Shown here piece after piece: positions 1 through 7,900 of a DNA stretch of 50,056 nucleotides; position 1 is the stretch's first letter; each line of letters opens with the position of its first letter. This DNA comes from Nitrospiria bacterium (GTDB lineage: Bacteria > Nitrospirota > UBA9217). The notes below the pieces were generated by a model. It was not told the origin of the DNA, ran no database searches, and saw only the letters and a list, made by a program, of their open reading frames with translations. The DNA is taken from positions 1-50,056 of the forward strand of contig CAKKRC010000015.1 of assembly GCA_919902495.1 (NCBI GenBank), read 5' to 3'. Both the position numbers and the translations under genes were made by a program.

Positions 1-58
1 TATATTCTTGGTTCCCCGCACCTTGTCAAAGAATTAGGACGCGGGGCTCTGCCGGCCT

Positions 59-76
59 GCCCCGACTCGTCGGGGC
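59..76. repeat. short perfect palindrome in 3' flank
   Basis: GCCCCGAC-tc-GTCGGGGC is an 8-bp perfect hairpin with a 2-nt loop. It lies in the first 116 bases, where I see no gene, tRNA or promoter that I can support. It may be a REP-like element or part of a terminator for a gene left of the window. Confidence 0.45.
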
Positions 77-116
77 TTGTCCGGGTCAGGATAGCGCAGC
101 AGAGTTCGATCCCGAT

Positions 117-156
117 CTTGAAAAGAAAAGGCCGCGAAGAGAACCTTCGCGGCCTT
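117..156 (-). terminator. Rho-independent terminator of the menG/ubiE gene
   Basis: A 12-bp perfect stem (AAGGCCGCGAAG at 128-139 pairing with 145-156) with a 5-nt loop is followed, on the minus strand, by a T-rich tract (TTTTCTTTTC). It sits 24 bp after the stop of the minus-strand methyltransferase gene, so it most likely ends that transcript. Confidence 0.8.
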
Positions 157-179
157 GCATGTTTCCGGCAGTGGTCCGG

Positions 180-887
180 CTAAGCCTTCTTGCTGGCACG
201 GTAGACCGTTGCGATACCCAACGTAAGGGAGTCGATGACCACGTTGTCGAAGCCGTTCCGGGCGATGACCTCGCGGAACGCCGGCGGCTGGTAAAAGGCC
301 TCGATGGACCGGGGCAGGTAGAGATAGGGCGCCGAGGACTTCATCACGAGATTGCTCACGAAAGGCATGAACCGTGAGAGGTACCAGCTGTACAACCGGT
401 GCAGGACAGGGGTCTGCGGCTGGGTGAGTTCCAGGCAGAGGAACTTCCCTCCCGGCTTCAGGACGCGCCTGATCTCTTTGAGCGCGAGGATCGTGTCCGG
501 TATGTTCCGCATGCCGAATCCCACGGTCACCGCGTCGAAGGACCGGTCCGGGAAGGGAAGGGCCTTGGCGTCAGCAACCTGAAAGCTCAGGTTCGCGTGG
601 TCCCCGCCTTGTTTCTTCTTGGCAATCTCGAGCATGTTCTCGCAGAAGTCCGTTGCGGTGATGCTCCCCTTCGGCCCAACAGCGGGCAGGAGGGCGAAGG
701 CCAGCTCGCCCGTGCCGGCGCAGATGTCGAGCACGCGGTCACCGGGCTTGATGCCCGACAGGGCAACGGCCTTTTCCCGCCATGAGCTGTCAAGTCCCAG
801 GCTGAACCCGTGGCTCAAGGAGTCCACGTAAGGCGCCACGGTGGTGAAAATGTGTTTGATGAACCTGTCCCGGGTCTCAGTTGACAT
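180..887 (-). CDS. menG: demethylmenaquinone methyltransferase (UbiE/MenG family)
   Basis: This 235-residue protein is the usual length for the UbiE/MenG class I SAM methyltransferases, which put the C-methyl group on demethylmenaquinone (or the ubiquinone precursor) at the inner face of the membrane. The SAM-binding motif I reads VLDICAGTGELAF at residues 52-64, and the family signature GFGMRNIPD lies at about 123-131. No other quinone gene lies beside it. I chose menaquinone because the rest of the window suggests an anaerobe, not because the sequence separates the two activities. It has its own promoter (972-999) and terminator (117-156), so it is probably a single-gene unit with a leader of about 78 nt. 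The start ATG at 887 has GGAAAC a few bases upstream. Confidence 0.88.
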   Translation of the reverse strand: MSTETRDRFIKHIFTTVAPYVDSLSHGFSLGLDSSWREKAVALSGIKPGDRVLDICAGTGELAFALLPAVGPKGSITATDFCENMLEIAKKKQGGDHANLSFQVADAKALPFPDRSFDAVTVGFGMRNIPDTILALKEIRRVLKPGGKFLCLELTQPQTPVLHRLYSWYLSRFMPFVSNLVMKSSAPYLYLPRSIEAFYQPPAFREVIARNGFDNVVIDSLTLGIATVYRASKKA

Positions 888-971
888 GATGTTTCCGGAT
901 CCTCTCTCGTGCGGGGTCCTGATGAACGGTGCTGCAGAGCGACAATCTGGTTTGGTATCGTTCTAACGAGA

Positions 972-999
972 ATTGTAGCAGACGGCCGGTGCTTGTCAA
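972..999 (-). promoter_or_regulatory. sigma70-type promoter for menG/ubiE
   Basis: On the minus strand TTGACA (999-994) is followed after 16 bp by TACAAT (977-972), five of six matches to the -10 consensus. It is divergent from the promoter of the zinc-ribbon regulator at 1046-1074. Confidence 0.65.
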
Positions 1000-1045
1000 G
1001 AAGCCGCTGAAAATATTTCGATCATCCTCCGGGCAGAGAAGCTCG

Positions 1046-1074
1046 CTGACGGCGAAGCGGAAACGGGGTATACT
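1046..1074 (+). promoter_or_regulatory. promoter giving a probably leaderless message
   Basis: CTGACG (1046-1051), a 17-bp spacer and TATACT (1069-1074) lie directly before the ATG at 1080. The expected transcription start coincides with the ATG, and no Shine-Dalgarno sequence is present between the -10 box and the start codon. Confidence 0.55.
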
Positions 1075-1079
1075 TGTTT

Positions 1080-1421
1080 ATGGTACGGAAGCACGATGAA
1101 CGCGATGAAGGTCCCCGTCCTCCCGCGGAGGCGCACGATACGGTGCGTCACCTGATCATGACGGAGCTGCTACAGGGGCCGTTCTCGGCCCGCGATCTCT
1201 CCGGGTTGGTGGGCATCCCCGAGAAGGAGGTCGCCGGCCACCTGGAGCATATCAGGAAGTCTTTGCACCGGACCGGCAGACATCTCACTGTCCAACCCGC
1301 GGAGTGTATCAAGTGCGGGTTCGTCTTCGACAAACGCGAACGCCTCACCCGGCCGAGCCGCTGCCCGGTGTGCAAGAGCGAGTCTCTTCATGCGCAGCTG
1401 TTCTCCCTTGCACGCCTCTAA
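1080..1421 (+). CDS. winged-helix transcriptional regulator with C-terminal zinc ribbon
   Basis: This 113-residue protein has an N-terminal helix-turn-helix-like region (about residues 24-65, with FSARDLSGLVGIPEKEVAGHL as the presumed HTH; compare ArsR-like folds) and a C-terminal zinc ribbon with two cysteine pairs, CIKC and CPVC, spaced by about 16 residues. This arrangement matches small predicted regulators called HTH plus Zn-ribbon. The target is unknown; nothing in the sequence names a ligand. The ATG at 1080 was preferred over an upstream TTG because the -10 box ends at 1074, so the message would begin at this ATG. It reads toward the convergent reductase gene that ends 9 bp further on. 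Confidence 0.75.
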   Translation: MVRKHDERDEGPRPPAEAHDTVRHLIMTELLQGPFSARDLSGLVGIPEKEVAGHLEHIRKSLHRTGRHLTVQPAECIKCGFVFDKRERLTRPSRCPVCKSESLHAQLFSLARL

Positions 1422-1430
1422 CAGCAGGCG

Positions 1431-2588
1431 CTATGTTCTTGCAGACGCTGTGCCAAGAAGCATCTTCGCAATGTACCCGGGCAACTTCTTGAGGAGCCAC
1501 GTGCGAAAATGCCGGTAATCGGATCTTCCCGCCGGGATGTCCAGGTACTTGTCCAGCGCCGTCCGGTCAGAAAAGAACACGGCCAGAAAGAGTTTCGGAT
1601 ATCTGTTCAGCATCCGCGCCATCTGAAGCGCGATCCGCATCTCCCGCACGATCAGCCGGTCGCATTCCGCGGCGTACCAGGTGAGCGGGTCCTTCTTTCC
1701 CCCGATGCCGTCCACGATCGCCTGTCCTGCCAGCTTCCCCGACAGGATGGCGCCTGCCATCCCCTCGCCGTGGAAGGGGTCGGCGAACCCGGCCGCGTCG
1801 CCGACCAGGATGGTCCTTCGTCCGGTAACAGGCCGGTCAATGCCGCCCATCGGTATCGTATGGCCCCGCGGCTTTTCTATCGGCATCCCCGTTGATGCGG
1901 AAAAGCTGTTGAACACCTTCTGCGGTGCGTCGAACTCAGCTGCCCGGCACATGACCCCCACGCCGTAATAGCCCTTGTGCGGAAAGACCCAGCCGTATCC
2001 CATCGGGGTAACGCCAAAGAATAACTCCAGCAGGCTGTCGGAGCGTTGCGCGATCTCCCGGTCGTCTGCTGGATGCGAACCGACAAGCGCCGCGAATATC
2101 TCGTCGCGCGGGAACAGGGGACGTACGGTCCTGCCCACGACGCTGTACGCGCCGTCTGCGCCGACCAGGCAGCGCGCCTCATATCGTCCCTGCTCCGTTT
2201 CGACCGCCACGCGGTCTCCCTGTACGGAAAATCCACGGACCGGTTCTCCTTCATGAAGACCTGCCCCCGCCTCCACAGCCTGCTGCGCGAGGTAGTGGTC
2301 GAACTTCTCCCGGTTCACCATGACCGCGATCGGCACGTCTTTCCTGGCCTCGACCGTATGCTTTCCGAAGTGGACGCGTACGCCGAAGCATTCCCGTTCG
2401 ATAAGGTCGGAGGGCAGGGAGAGGCCGAGGTGGGAGAGCGCGCGACCGGACAGGGCGCCGCCGCAGGGCTTGGGCCTCGGGAAGGTCTCCCGTTCGAGCA
2501 ACAGGGTCCGGAGACCGGCCTTCGCGCAGATACGGGCACAGGTGGAGCCTGCCGGACCTGCGCCGGCTATGATGACGTCGTAATCCAT
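1431..2588 (-). CDS. geranylgeranyl reductase family FAD-dependent oxidoreductase
   Basis: The 385-residue protein starts MDYDVIIAGAGPAGSTCAR, a Rossmann FAD-binding motif (GxGxxG at residues 9-14) beginning at the second residue, so the ATG at 2588 is the natural start although the frame stays open for 86 more codons through a repeat. A CGGALSGRAL motif near residue 45 and VGDAAGFADPFHGEG near 275 (the second FAD motif) are typical of the geranylgeranyl reductase/digeranylglycerophospholipid reductase family. These enzymes saturate isoprenoid chains; in bacteria they may act on menaquinone side chains or other polyprenyl lipids. The link to the nearby menaquinone methyltransferase is suggestive only. 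The next gene upstream on the same strand is the VOC protein, 205 bp away across two repeats. Confidence 0.85.
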   Translation of the reverse strand: MDYDVIIAGAGPAGSTCARICAKAGLRTLLLERETFPRPKPCGGALSGRALSHLGLSLPSDLIERECFGVRVHFGKHTVEARKDVPIAVMVNREKFDHYLAQQAVEAGAGLHEGEPVRGFSVQGDRVAVETEQGRYEARCLVGADGAYSVVGRTVRPLFPRDEIFAALVGSHPADDREIAQRSDSLLELFFGVTPMGYGWVFPHKGYYGVGVMCRAAEFDAPQKVFNSFSASTGMPIEKPRGHTIPMGGIDRPVTGRRTILVGDAAGFADPFHGEGMAGAILSGKLAGQAIVDGIGGKKDPLTWYAAECDRLIVREMRIALQMARMLNRYPKLFLAVFFSDRTALDKYLDIPAGRSDYRHFRTWLLKKLPGYIAKMLLGTASART

Positions 2589-2621
2589 ACGATATTCAGA
2601 TCTCAAATGACAATAACCCGA

Positions 2622-2715
2622 TTTTGCCACAGAGGGCTCAGAGTTCACAGAGAAAAGCTCATTATGACAGAGGAAGATTGTTCTCTGTGTCCTCGGTGTT
2701 CTCTGTGGCGAAAAA
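2622..2715. repeat. long imperfect inverted repeat, CACAGAG word family
   Basis: The left arm (2622-2654) and right arm (2681-2715) are near reverse complements built from the word CACAGAG/CCGAG repeated every 10-11 bp: TTTTGCCACAGAG...CACAGAGAA. The two arms would form a hairpin of roughly 33 bp. The same word family recurs at 40844-40948, and related ones at 7783-7891 and 29179-29287. It lies between two minus-strand genes. Confidence 0.8.
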
Positions 2716-2769
2716 AGCCTTCTGATCTTGGCAGTAAATGACGTTTCTTGGAGCCACGTGCTTCTACTG

Positions 2770-2807
2770 TCTCCGTGTCCCCGCGTCCCCCTGTCACCGC
2801 GTCTGCT
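2770..2807. repeat. GACACGGGG-type word repeat overlapping the VOC 3' end
   Basis: On the minus strand this stretch is a run of GACGCGG/GACACGG words. The same words appear at 5785-5815, 42675-42710 and 44225-44270. The stop codon of the VOC gene (2794-2796) lies inside it. Confidence 0.6.
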
Positions 2808-3387
2808 CTTTCTTCCCGTGGAACAGCTCGCTTCCCATGCCGGCATATACTTTGCGCTCCGTCTTCGGCGTCGGCGCGGTCACAGGCGGCCACCGGTCGG
2901 GCCGCGGCTCGGGACCCTCAAGCGCGGTCTGCGTGGGCTCCCGGTCAGACATCACCGGTATCTGACCGATGTCGCGCCCGGGGATGACGCGGCTGAACTC
3001 GATGGGAATGCCGTTGGGGTCATAGGTGTATATGGAGTGGATGAAACCATGGTCGATCACTTCGGAGACCCAGATGCCGGCCGTAGCGATGCGGTCCTTG
3101 AGCTCCCATAGACCGTCCTCGGTCTCGATCCCGAAAGATACGTGGTCGAAGGCGAATGGCCCGGTTGCCGGCCTTCCGTGCTCCTTTTCCTCGACCGGCA
3201 GAACGCCCGGCCACTCGAAGAAGGCGATCATGTCCCGGTCGGAGATCTGAAGGAAATACTGTCGGTAACCGGGCCGGCCCAGGCCTGCAACGAGCCGCAT
3301 TCCCAGGAGGTCTCTCCAGAACCGGATGGTCTCATCCATCGACCCTGTTGCCAGGGCAAGGTGGTTCACACCGCTGTACGTGATCAT
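2794..3387 (-). CDS. VOC (glyoxalase/extradiol dioxygenase fold) family protein
   Basis: This 197-residue protein has the vicinal oxygen chelate fold: a first beta-alpha-beta module starting MITYSGVNHLALA and a second with FDHVSFGIE, with candidate metal ligands H9, the His of DHVSF (about residue 80) and the Glu of PIEF (about 129). These are the metal-binding positions of glyoxalase I and related dioxygenases. The C-terminal tail after about residue 135 is rich in Pro, Arg and Thr and looks unstructured. The last residues (KEQTR) are encoded by an intergenic repeat that also supplies the stop, so the end of the protein was probably altered by repeat insertion. The substrate is unknown. Confidence 0.75.
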   Translation of the reverse strand: MITYSGVNHLALATGSMDETIRFWRDLLGMRLVAGLGRPGYRQYFLQISDRDMIAFFEWPGVLPVEEKEHGRPATGPFAFDHVSFGIETEDGLWELKDRIATAGIWVSEVIDHGFIHSIYTYDPNGIPIEFSRVIPGRDIGQIPVMSDREPTQTALEGPEPRPDRWPPVTAPTPKTERKVYAGMGSELFHGKKEQTR

Positions 3388-3567
3388 GGCCCGCTCCCTG
3401 TCTTCCGTAGTTGAGTGTTACGCATATGCGAATCCCCGAAATCGGACGATTACGGTCCTTCCCTTCCGCTTCATGCAGCGAATACTGCTTAATTCTACTC
3501 TGTTACAGTGATTTTTCCAAGGGAATGAACAACAAATTGCAGAAAAACCCTGTCCGATTTTCATTTT

Positions 3568-3576
3568 TGATAGAAT
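3568..3576 (+). promoter_or_regulatory. extended -10 promoter of the V/A-ATPase operon
   Basis: TG-A-TAGAAT (TG at 3568-3569, hexamer 3571-3576) is an extended -10 element. The first ATG of the operon is at 3583, six bases after it, with no Shine-Dalgarno sequence. I see no convincing -35 box at the right distance. The message would start at or next to the ATG. Confidence 0.45.
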
Positions 3577-3582
3577 AGAGAC

Positions 3583-3897
3583 ATGGATAACGACATTCTG
3601 AACGAGGTGATCGAGGCCGAAAAGGAGATCCAGCATTGCATCGAGGACGAGCAGGCAAAACTGCGGGTCTGGCTCGACCAGGTCAAGCGGAAAGCCTCCG
3701 AGGCCGTCGCATGCGAGGAGAATAACGACCGTGACCTGCTGACGAGGGCGCTGGAGGACGCGAAAGGTCGCGCCGAAGAGAAGGCAAGACTGGTGGTCGA
3801 TGATGCGGCGGCGCGCTCATTACGGATCGAAAAGCTGGATGACGGGACATTGACCGGGATCATTCTCAAGCGTATGCCCCGGATCCTTCTGGAATGA
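3583..3897 (+). CDS. V/A-type ATPase peripheral stalk subunit G/H
   Basis: The 104-residue protein is almost entirely charged and helical (EAEKEIQHCIEDEQAKLRVWL, then long Glu/Lys/Arg runs), as expected for the coiled-coil stalk subunit called G in Thermus and H in archaea. With subunit E it forms the outer stalk that holds A3B3 against the membrane subunit I. It is first in the operon, four bases ahead of subunit I, exactly where atpG lies in Thermus. It is weakly conserved in sequence, so position and composition carry most of the call. Confidence 0.75.
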   Translation: MDNDILNEVIEAEKEIQHCIEDEQAKLRVWLDQVKRKASEAVACEENNDRDLLTRALEDAKGRAEEKARLVVDDAAARSLRIEKLDDGTLTGIILKRMPRILLE

Positions 3898-3901
3898 GAC
3901 C

Positions 3902-5779
3902 ATGATCGTCAGAATGTCAAAGGTGGAGATCGTCGGGCCGAAGGACCTCCTCCAGGAGTCCATCGTGCTCCTGCGGGACGCGGGGATCTTTCAGATCGAG
4001 CCGGCCGCAGTGGGATTCATCGAGAAAGAGGCCCAGGAGCATATCCGGTCGTTCTCGCTCGACGAAAAGACGGGCGTGGAGCGCCTGTATCTTGAGGACC
4101 TGCGGCTCAAGATCGAGGAGCTCTTCTCCTTTCTCCCCGCTCTGCCGGTGCGCGAAAGCTACATAGATCCGGCCAGCATCGCGCATACCATCGCGGGAAC
4201 CGTGGAGCGGCATACCTGCCAGACACGGGAGCTTTCCGAACAGCGGGACGCACTGCAGACGGAGCGGTCCGAGCTCGAACGGTATGCCATCTTCCTCGGG
4301 GGGCTATCGATGCTGATGGACAGCACCAGGGAGACGCCCGACCTGGACTTCATCGGTCTTACCATCAAGGAGCCGGAGATGGTCCCGCGGCTTCGCGAGG
4401 TCCTTTCGCGCATCACGGACTGGAAGTTCGAGTTCCAGACCGAACCGGCCGAGGACGGTTCGCTTGTCGGGCTCATCACGGTCGAGAAGTCCATCGCCGA
4501 CCGGGTGAAAAAGACGCTCTCCGATGAGCATGTCCCCGAGCTTACGTTCCCGGCCTCCTTCGGGACGCTCTCGTTCCCTCAAAAGATCGCCTACGTGAAA
4601 GAGCGGACCGGACGGGTATCAGCGGAGATCGACCGGATCCAGGAGGACCTCCTGAGGTTCGCACGGCGATGGACGCCGCTTTACAAGAGCGTTCGTGAAT
4701 GGATCGACGACCGGCTGGCCCTTCTGAAGACGACGGCCTCCGCGTATGAAACGCGGATGTGCTTCTTCATCCACGGCTGGATGCCGTCGCGGGACATGGC
4801 ACGGCTCCGGAAGATCATGGAGGGTGCCTTCAAGACCCAGGTCGTTGTGGTGGAGAAGGAAATGCGCGAGGAGGACCTGGAGCGGGTGCCCATCGTCCTG
4901 AAGAACCCGGCCTATTTCCGGCCCTTCGAGCTCATGACAAGCCTCCTGCCGCTGCCGGCGTACACGTCCTACGATCCCACACCGTTCATCGGCATCTTTT
5001 TCCCCATTTTCTTCGGGATCATCCTGGGCGACGCAGGTTACGGCCTGGTGCTGATCCTCCTCACCCTGTACCTCCGGAAGCGGTTCCGGAAGAACAAGGC
5101 GGTCCATGACGGGGCTACGATCCTGCTCATTGCCTCGCTCTATTCGATATTTTTCGGCGTGCTGTACGGTGAGTTCTTCGGCGACCTCCCGGAGAGGTAT
5201 TTCCACCTCCAGCCGCTTGTCGTTGAACGCCGTACGGCGATCGTTCCCATGCTGCTTTTCTCCCTGGCCATCGGCGTGGCACACATCGTGTTCGGGCTGG
5301 TCCTGGGGGCCATCAATGCATTCCAGCGGAACGTGAAGCGGGAGGGGCTGTTCAAGGTCCTGAGCATTGTCATCATTTGCTGTATCATTGCCATCATCGC
5401 GTCGCTTTCCGGCATCATCCCGCTGGTGTTCACGCGGCCTGTCGTCCTTGTTATCCTGTTCCTGACCCCGCTCCTGTTCTTTGCCGGCGGGGTCCTGGCC
5501 CCCCTGGAGTTCCTGAAGAGCATCGGGAACATCATCTCCTATGTCCGCATCATGGCCATCGGCCTGACGTCGGTGCTGCTTGCCTATACGGCGAACGAAC
5601 TCGGCGGACTGACCGGCGATGTCGTGACCGGTGTGATCATCGCCGGCCTGATCCATGTCCTGAACATCGTCCTGGGCGTATTCTCTCCCACGATCCACGC
5701 GCTCCGGCTCCACTATGTTGAGTTCTTCAGCAAGTTCATCGAGCACGGCGGCAGGAAGTTCGAACCGCTGAGGAAGTAA
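3902..5779 (+). CDS. atpI: V/A-type ATPase membrane subunit I (a)
   Basis: This 625-residue protein has a soluble N-terminal half (to about residue 340, with coiled-coil arms) and a C-terminal half of seven or eight hydrophobic helices beginning near IFFPIFFGIILGDAGYGLVL. The segment ISYVRIMAIGLTSVLLAY carries the conserved membrane arginine that faces the c-ring glutamate in ion translocation. The length agrees with bacterial subunit I (about 600-660). It forms the ion half-channels and binds the peripheral stalks. It follows the stalk gene by 4 bp and is separated from subunit K by a 185-bp spacer holding two repeat families. Confidence 0.92.
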   Translation: MIVRMSKVEIVGPKDLLQESIVLLRDAGIFQIEPAAVGFIEKEAQEHIRSFSLDEKTGVERLYLEDLRLKIEELFSFLPALPVRESYIDPASIAHTIAGTVERHTCQTRELSEQRDALQTERSELERYAIFLGGLSMLMDSTRETPDLDFIGLTIKEPEMVPRLREVLSRITDWKFEFQTEPAEDGSLVGLITVEKSIADRVKKTLSDEHVPELTFPASFGTLSFPQKIAYVKERTGRVSAEIDRIQEDLLRFARRWTPLYKSVREWIDDRLALLKTTASAYETRMCFFIHGWMPSRDMARLRKIMEGAFKTQVVVVEKEMREEDLERVPIVLKNPAYFRPFELMTSLLPLPAYTSYDPTPFIGIFFPIFFGIILGDAGYGLVLILLTLYLRKRFRKNKAVHDGATILLIASLYSIFFGVLYGEFFGDLPERYFHLQPLVVERRTAIVPMLLFSLAIGVAHIVFGLVLGAINAFQRNVKREGLFKVLSIVIICCIIAIIASLSGIIPLVFTRPVVLVILFLTPLLFFAGGVLAPLEFLKSIGNIISYVRIMAIGLTSVLLAYTANELGGLTGDVVTGVIIAGLIHVLNIVLGVFSPTIHALRLHYVEFFSKFIEHGGRKFEPLRK

Positions 5780-5937
5780 TGGACGCGGGGACGCGGGGAA
5801 GGGGAGACGCGGAGAAGATAAGTTCGAAGAATATGGAACCACAGATGAACACAGATGAGCACAGATAGAACCCAGCAAGAGGCGAAAAGAACTTATAATA
5901 TTTTTAAAAAACCGTTATCTGTGTTGATCTGTGGTTG
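5780..5937. repeat. intercistronic repeats between atpI and atpK
   Basis: Directly after the atpI stop comes a GGACGCGGGGACGCGG word run (5784-5815), then a second element with arms ACCACAGATGAACACAGATG (from 5839) and TTATCTGTGTTGATCTGTGG (from 5915) that are reverse complements of each other. The arms are about 23-32 bp and enclose about 46 nt. The resulting hairpin ends 28 bp before the atpK start. Confidence 0.8.
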
Positions 5938-5964
5938 CAGAAGCTTATATCAAAGGAGGTGTCT

Positions 5965-6189
5965 ATGAATCTCGAAAAGGTATTGATCGCATTTTGCGCC
6001 GCGCTGGCCATCGGCATTCCCGCCATCGCCACGGCGTGGGCACAGTCCAAGATCGGCGCCGCCGGGGCGGGTACACTCGCGGAGAAGCCGGAGCTGACCG
6101 GGACCATCATCATCCTGGTGGCGATCCCGGAGACCATGGTGATCCTCGGCTTCGTGGTATCGACGATGATCCTCTTTACGGTGAAATAG
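5965..6189 (+). CDS. atpK: V/A-type ATPase proteolipid subunit K (c)
   Basis: The 74-residue protein is a single two-helix hairpin, so the rotor ring is built from small two-helix units. Helix 1 is LIAFCAALAIGIPAIATAWAQ and helix 2 runs from GTIIILVAIPETMVILGF, with the essential ion-binding Glu in PET. The loop holds KPE, the usual polar-loop region. The start at 5965 is fixed by a perfect AAAGGAGGT five bases upstream; an in-frame extension to 5935 runs into the repeat. A Gln in helix 1 and a Thr after the Glu occupy positions used as sodium ligands in sodium-binding c-rings (see findings). The gene is followed 1 bp later by subunit E. Confidence 0.9.
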   Translation: MNLEKVLIAFCAALAIGIPAIATAWAQSKIGAAGAGTLAEKPELTGTIIILVAIPETMVILGFVVSTMILFTVK

Positions 6190-6190
6190 G

Positions 6191-6757
6191 ATGGGCTGCA
6201 AAGAGCTGATCGAATCGCTCCGGGCCGCGGGGGACGAGCGCGTCAAGGCCATGCGGCTTGAAGCGGAACAGGAGGCGGAGCGCGCACGGGCCGAGGCCGC
6301 GCGCAGGATCGCCGAGATACAAGCGGAGCACGCAGCCAAGCGTACAGCTGCGGCGGCCGCGCACGCGGAACACTTTCTTGCCGAGGCGAACGGGACCGTG
6401 CGACAGAAGAGGCTCCTGGCGGAGCGGGCGCTGGCGGACCGTTTGTACGGCCTGGCCCGCTCCTCGCTCGCTGGCTTGCGGAACGTCGGCTATCGGGACA
6501 TGTTCACGTCATTCGTCCAGGAGCTTCCGCGTTTCACCTGGAGGACGATACGCGTGAACCCGGCCGATGGGGCGCTTGCCCGGGAGCATTTCCCGGACGC
6601 CGAGATCCTCTTTGATAAGGCCATTACCGGAGGTCTGGAAGCCCTGTCCGATGATGGCCAGGTGAAGGTCGTGAACACGTTCGAGAAGCGGCTGGAGCGC
6701 ATGTGGGAAGAAATGCTACCGGAGATCATGAAGGAAGTAATGGAGCGGTTCCCATGA
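6191..6757 (+). CDS. atpE: V/A-type ATPase peripheral stalk subunit E
   Basis: This 188-residue protein has an N-terminal Ala/Glu/Arg-rich coiled coil (residues about 10-75: EAEQEAERARAEAARRIAEI) and a more globular C-terminal half with VNTFEKRLERMWEEMLPEI, matching subunit E of A- and V-type ATPases. It pairs with the G/H subunit at 3583 as the peripheral stalk and caps the B subunits. It starts one base after subunit K and its last codons overlap the start of subunit C (ATGA at 6754-6757), so the pair is translationally coupled. Confidence 0.85.
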   Translation: MGCKELIESLRAAGDERVKAMRLEAEQEAERARAEAARRIAEIQAEHAAKRTAAAAAHAEHFLAEANGTVRQKRLLAERALADRLYGLARSSLAGLRNVGYRDMFTSFVQELPRFTWRTIRVNPADGALAREHFPDAEILFDKAITGGLEALSDDGQVKVVNTFEKRLERMWEEMLPEIMKEVMERFP

Positions 6758-7773
6758 GCGCTTCTTTCCGACAGAGCAACGACAGGGACGCGGCATTTCC
6801 TGACGGCCCCCGCGGACTGTTGAAGCAGGGCAGGGAACGCGGCTATCCCGTGGAATATCTGCTGTCCAGGATCAGGGGCAGGCGCTCGCGTCTCATCCGC
6901 GATTGGCGGCCACTTGTGTATGAATCCACGCCCATCGAATTTATCGCTTCTGCCCAGTACCAGGGGTTCGTGCGGGAGCGGACGGCAGAGGGAATGTGGA
7001 GGGCGCTGTTGCGGGAGCATGGATGGGTCTTCGGACAGATGGAGGAAGAGGTCAGGAGGATATTCGCTCCCTATCTGCTGTACACGGAGCTGCGGACGGT
7101 TTTCATCTGCCTGCGGTGTCTCCATGGTGACAGGACCCAAAAGGCCGGAGAGGTCCTGGCGGTGAGCCTGCTTGCGGACAGCGTCAAGAACATGCTTCGT
7201 GACGGAGAAACCTCAGCTGCCGTGGAACGGCTGGAGCGGCTGTTTTGCCGCCTGTCACCGGAGTTCACCGGGCTTGCGGCAAACTATGAGGAACAGGGGC
7301 TCCGCGAAGTAGAGCAGCACCTGTCCAACAGCATCCTCATCAGTGTCATCAGGACACCGCTCCACCCGGTGATGAAGGAGTTCTTTTCAAGGATCATTGA
7401 CGCCCGGAACATCCTGTCGCTCTACAAATCCCTGCGATCGGGCGCGAAGGACCCTGCGGTGTTCATAGCGGGAGGCACCATTGCGACCGGGCAGTTGAAG
7501 GACCTGCTGGAAAAGGACGACCTCTTCGCGGTGGTCTCGCTTATCCGGCAGGCCTCGGGCATCTCCATTGCGGCGCCGGCCCCGACCCAGGTGGAGGTCG
7601 CGCTCTACCGCGGCATCACGAAGTATCTCCACAAGGAGGGCAGGGACCCCCTCGGCGCGGAGCTCATTCTCGATTATCTCTGGCGCTGTTCCCTGGAGGT
7701 CATGAACCTGAGCCTTCTCCTCGCGGGGAAGGACCTGGAGCGGGAAGAGATCGCCGCGGAGCTGGTGTGGTAA
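6754..7773 (+). CDS. atpC: V/A-type ATPase subunit C (central-stalk to ring connector)
   Basis: The 339-residue, mostly helical protein matches subunit C of bacterial V/A-ATPases (eukaryotic d/AC39), the socket that joins the central shaft to the c-ring. The middle segment HPVMKEFFSRIIDARNILSLYKSLR is the kind of helix pair that repeats in this family. The start ATG at 6754 overlaps the stop of subunit E; the frame is open further upstream inside E, but that would be a 51-bp overlap with no reason for it. The next gene, F, is separated by a 127-bp spacer with a long hairpin. Confidence 0.82.
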   Translation: MSASFRQSNDRDAAFPDGPRGLLKQGRERGYPVEYLLSRIRGRRSRLIRDWRPLVYESTPIEFIASAQYQGFVRERTAEGMWRALLREHGWVFGQMEEEVRRIFAPYLLYTELRTVFICLRCLHGDRTQKAGEVLAVSLLADSVKNMLRDGETSAAVERLERLFCRLSPEFTGLAANYEEQGLREVEQHLSNSILISVIRTPLHPVMKEFFSRIIDARNILSLYKSLRSGAKDPAVFIAGGTIATGQLKDLLEKDDLFAVVSLIRQASGISIAAPAPTQVEVALYRGITKYLHKEGRDPLGAELILDYLWRCSLEVMNLSLLLAGKDLEREEIAAELVW

Positions 7774-7782
7774 AAATGGTTC

Positions 7783-7891
7783 ACCGCAGAGGTCGCAGAG
7801 GTCGCAGAGATCGCGGAGTAAGGAACTCCATGGATCAACATTCTGAGGAAGCGGAGATCTGCTCTGCGTTCTCAGCGTTCTCTGCGGTAAA
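7783..7891. repeat. intercistronic hairpin between atpC and atpF, GCAGAG word family
   Basis: The left arm ACCGCAGAGGTCGCAGAGGT and onward (7783-7818) holds the word CGCAGAG three times; the right arm (7862-7891, ending TCTGCGGTAAAA) is its reverse complement. Loop about 43 nt. The hairpin begins about 10 nt after the atpC stop and ends 9 nt before the atpF start. Confidence 0.82.
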
Positions 7892-7900
7892 AAGAATAGC

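Noticed and set aside
30-116. Possible tRNA or rRNA end at the left edge (GCGGGGCT...GTCGGGGC)
   Set aside because: No cloverleaf can be drawn: there is no paired acceptor stem and no T-arm sequence (GTTCGANTC) at the right distance.
4619-5878. Long open frame on the minus strand inside atpI
   Set aside because: It mirrors the GC-rich codons of atpI on the other strand, is rich in Asp, Gln, His and Arg and has no domain; atpI itself is certain.
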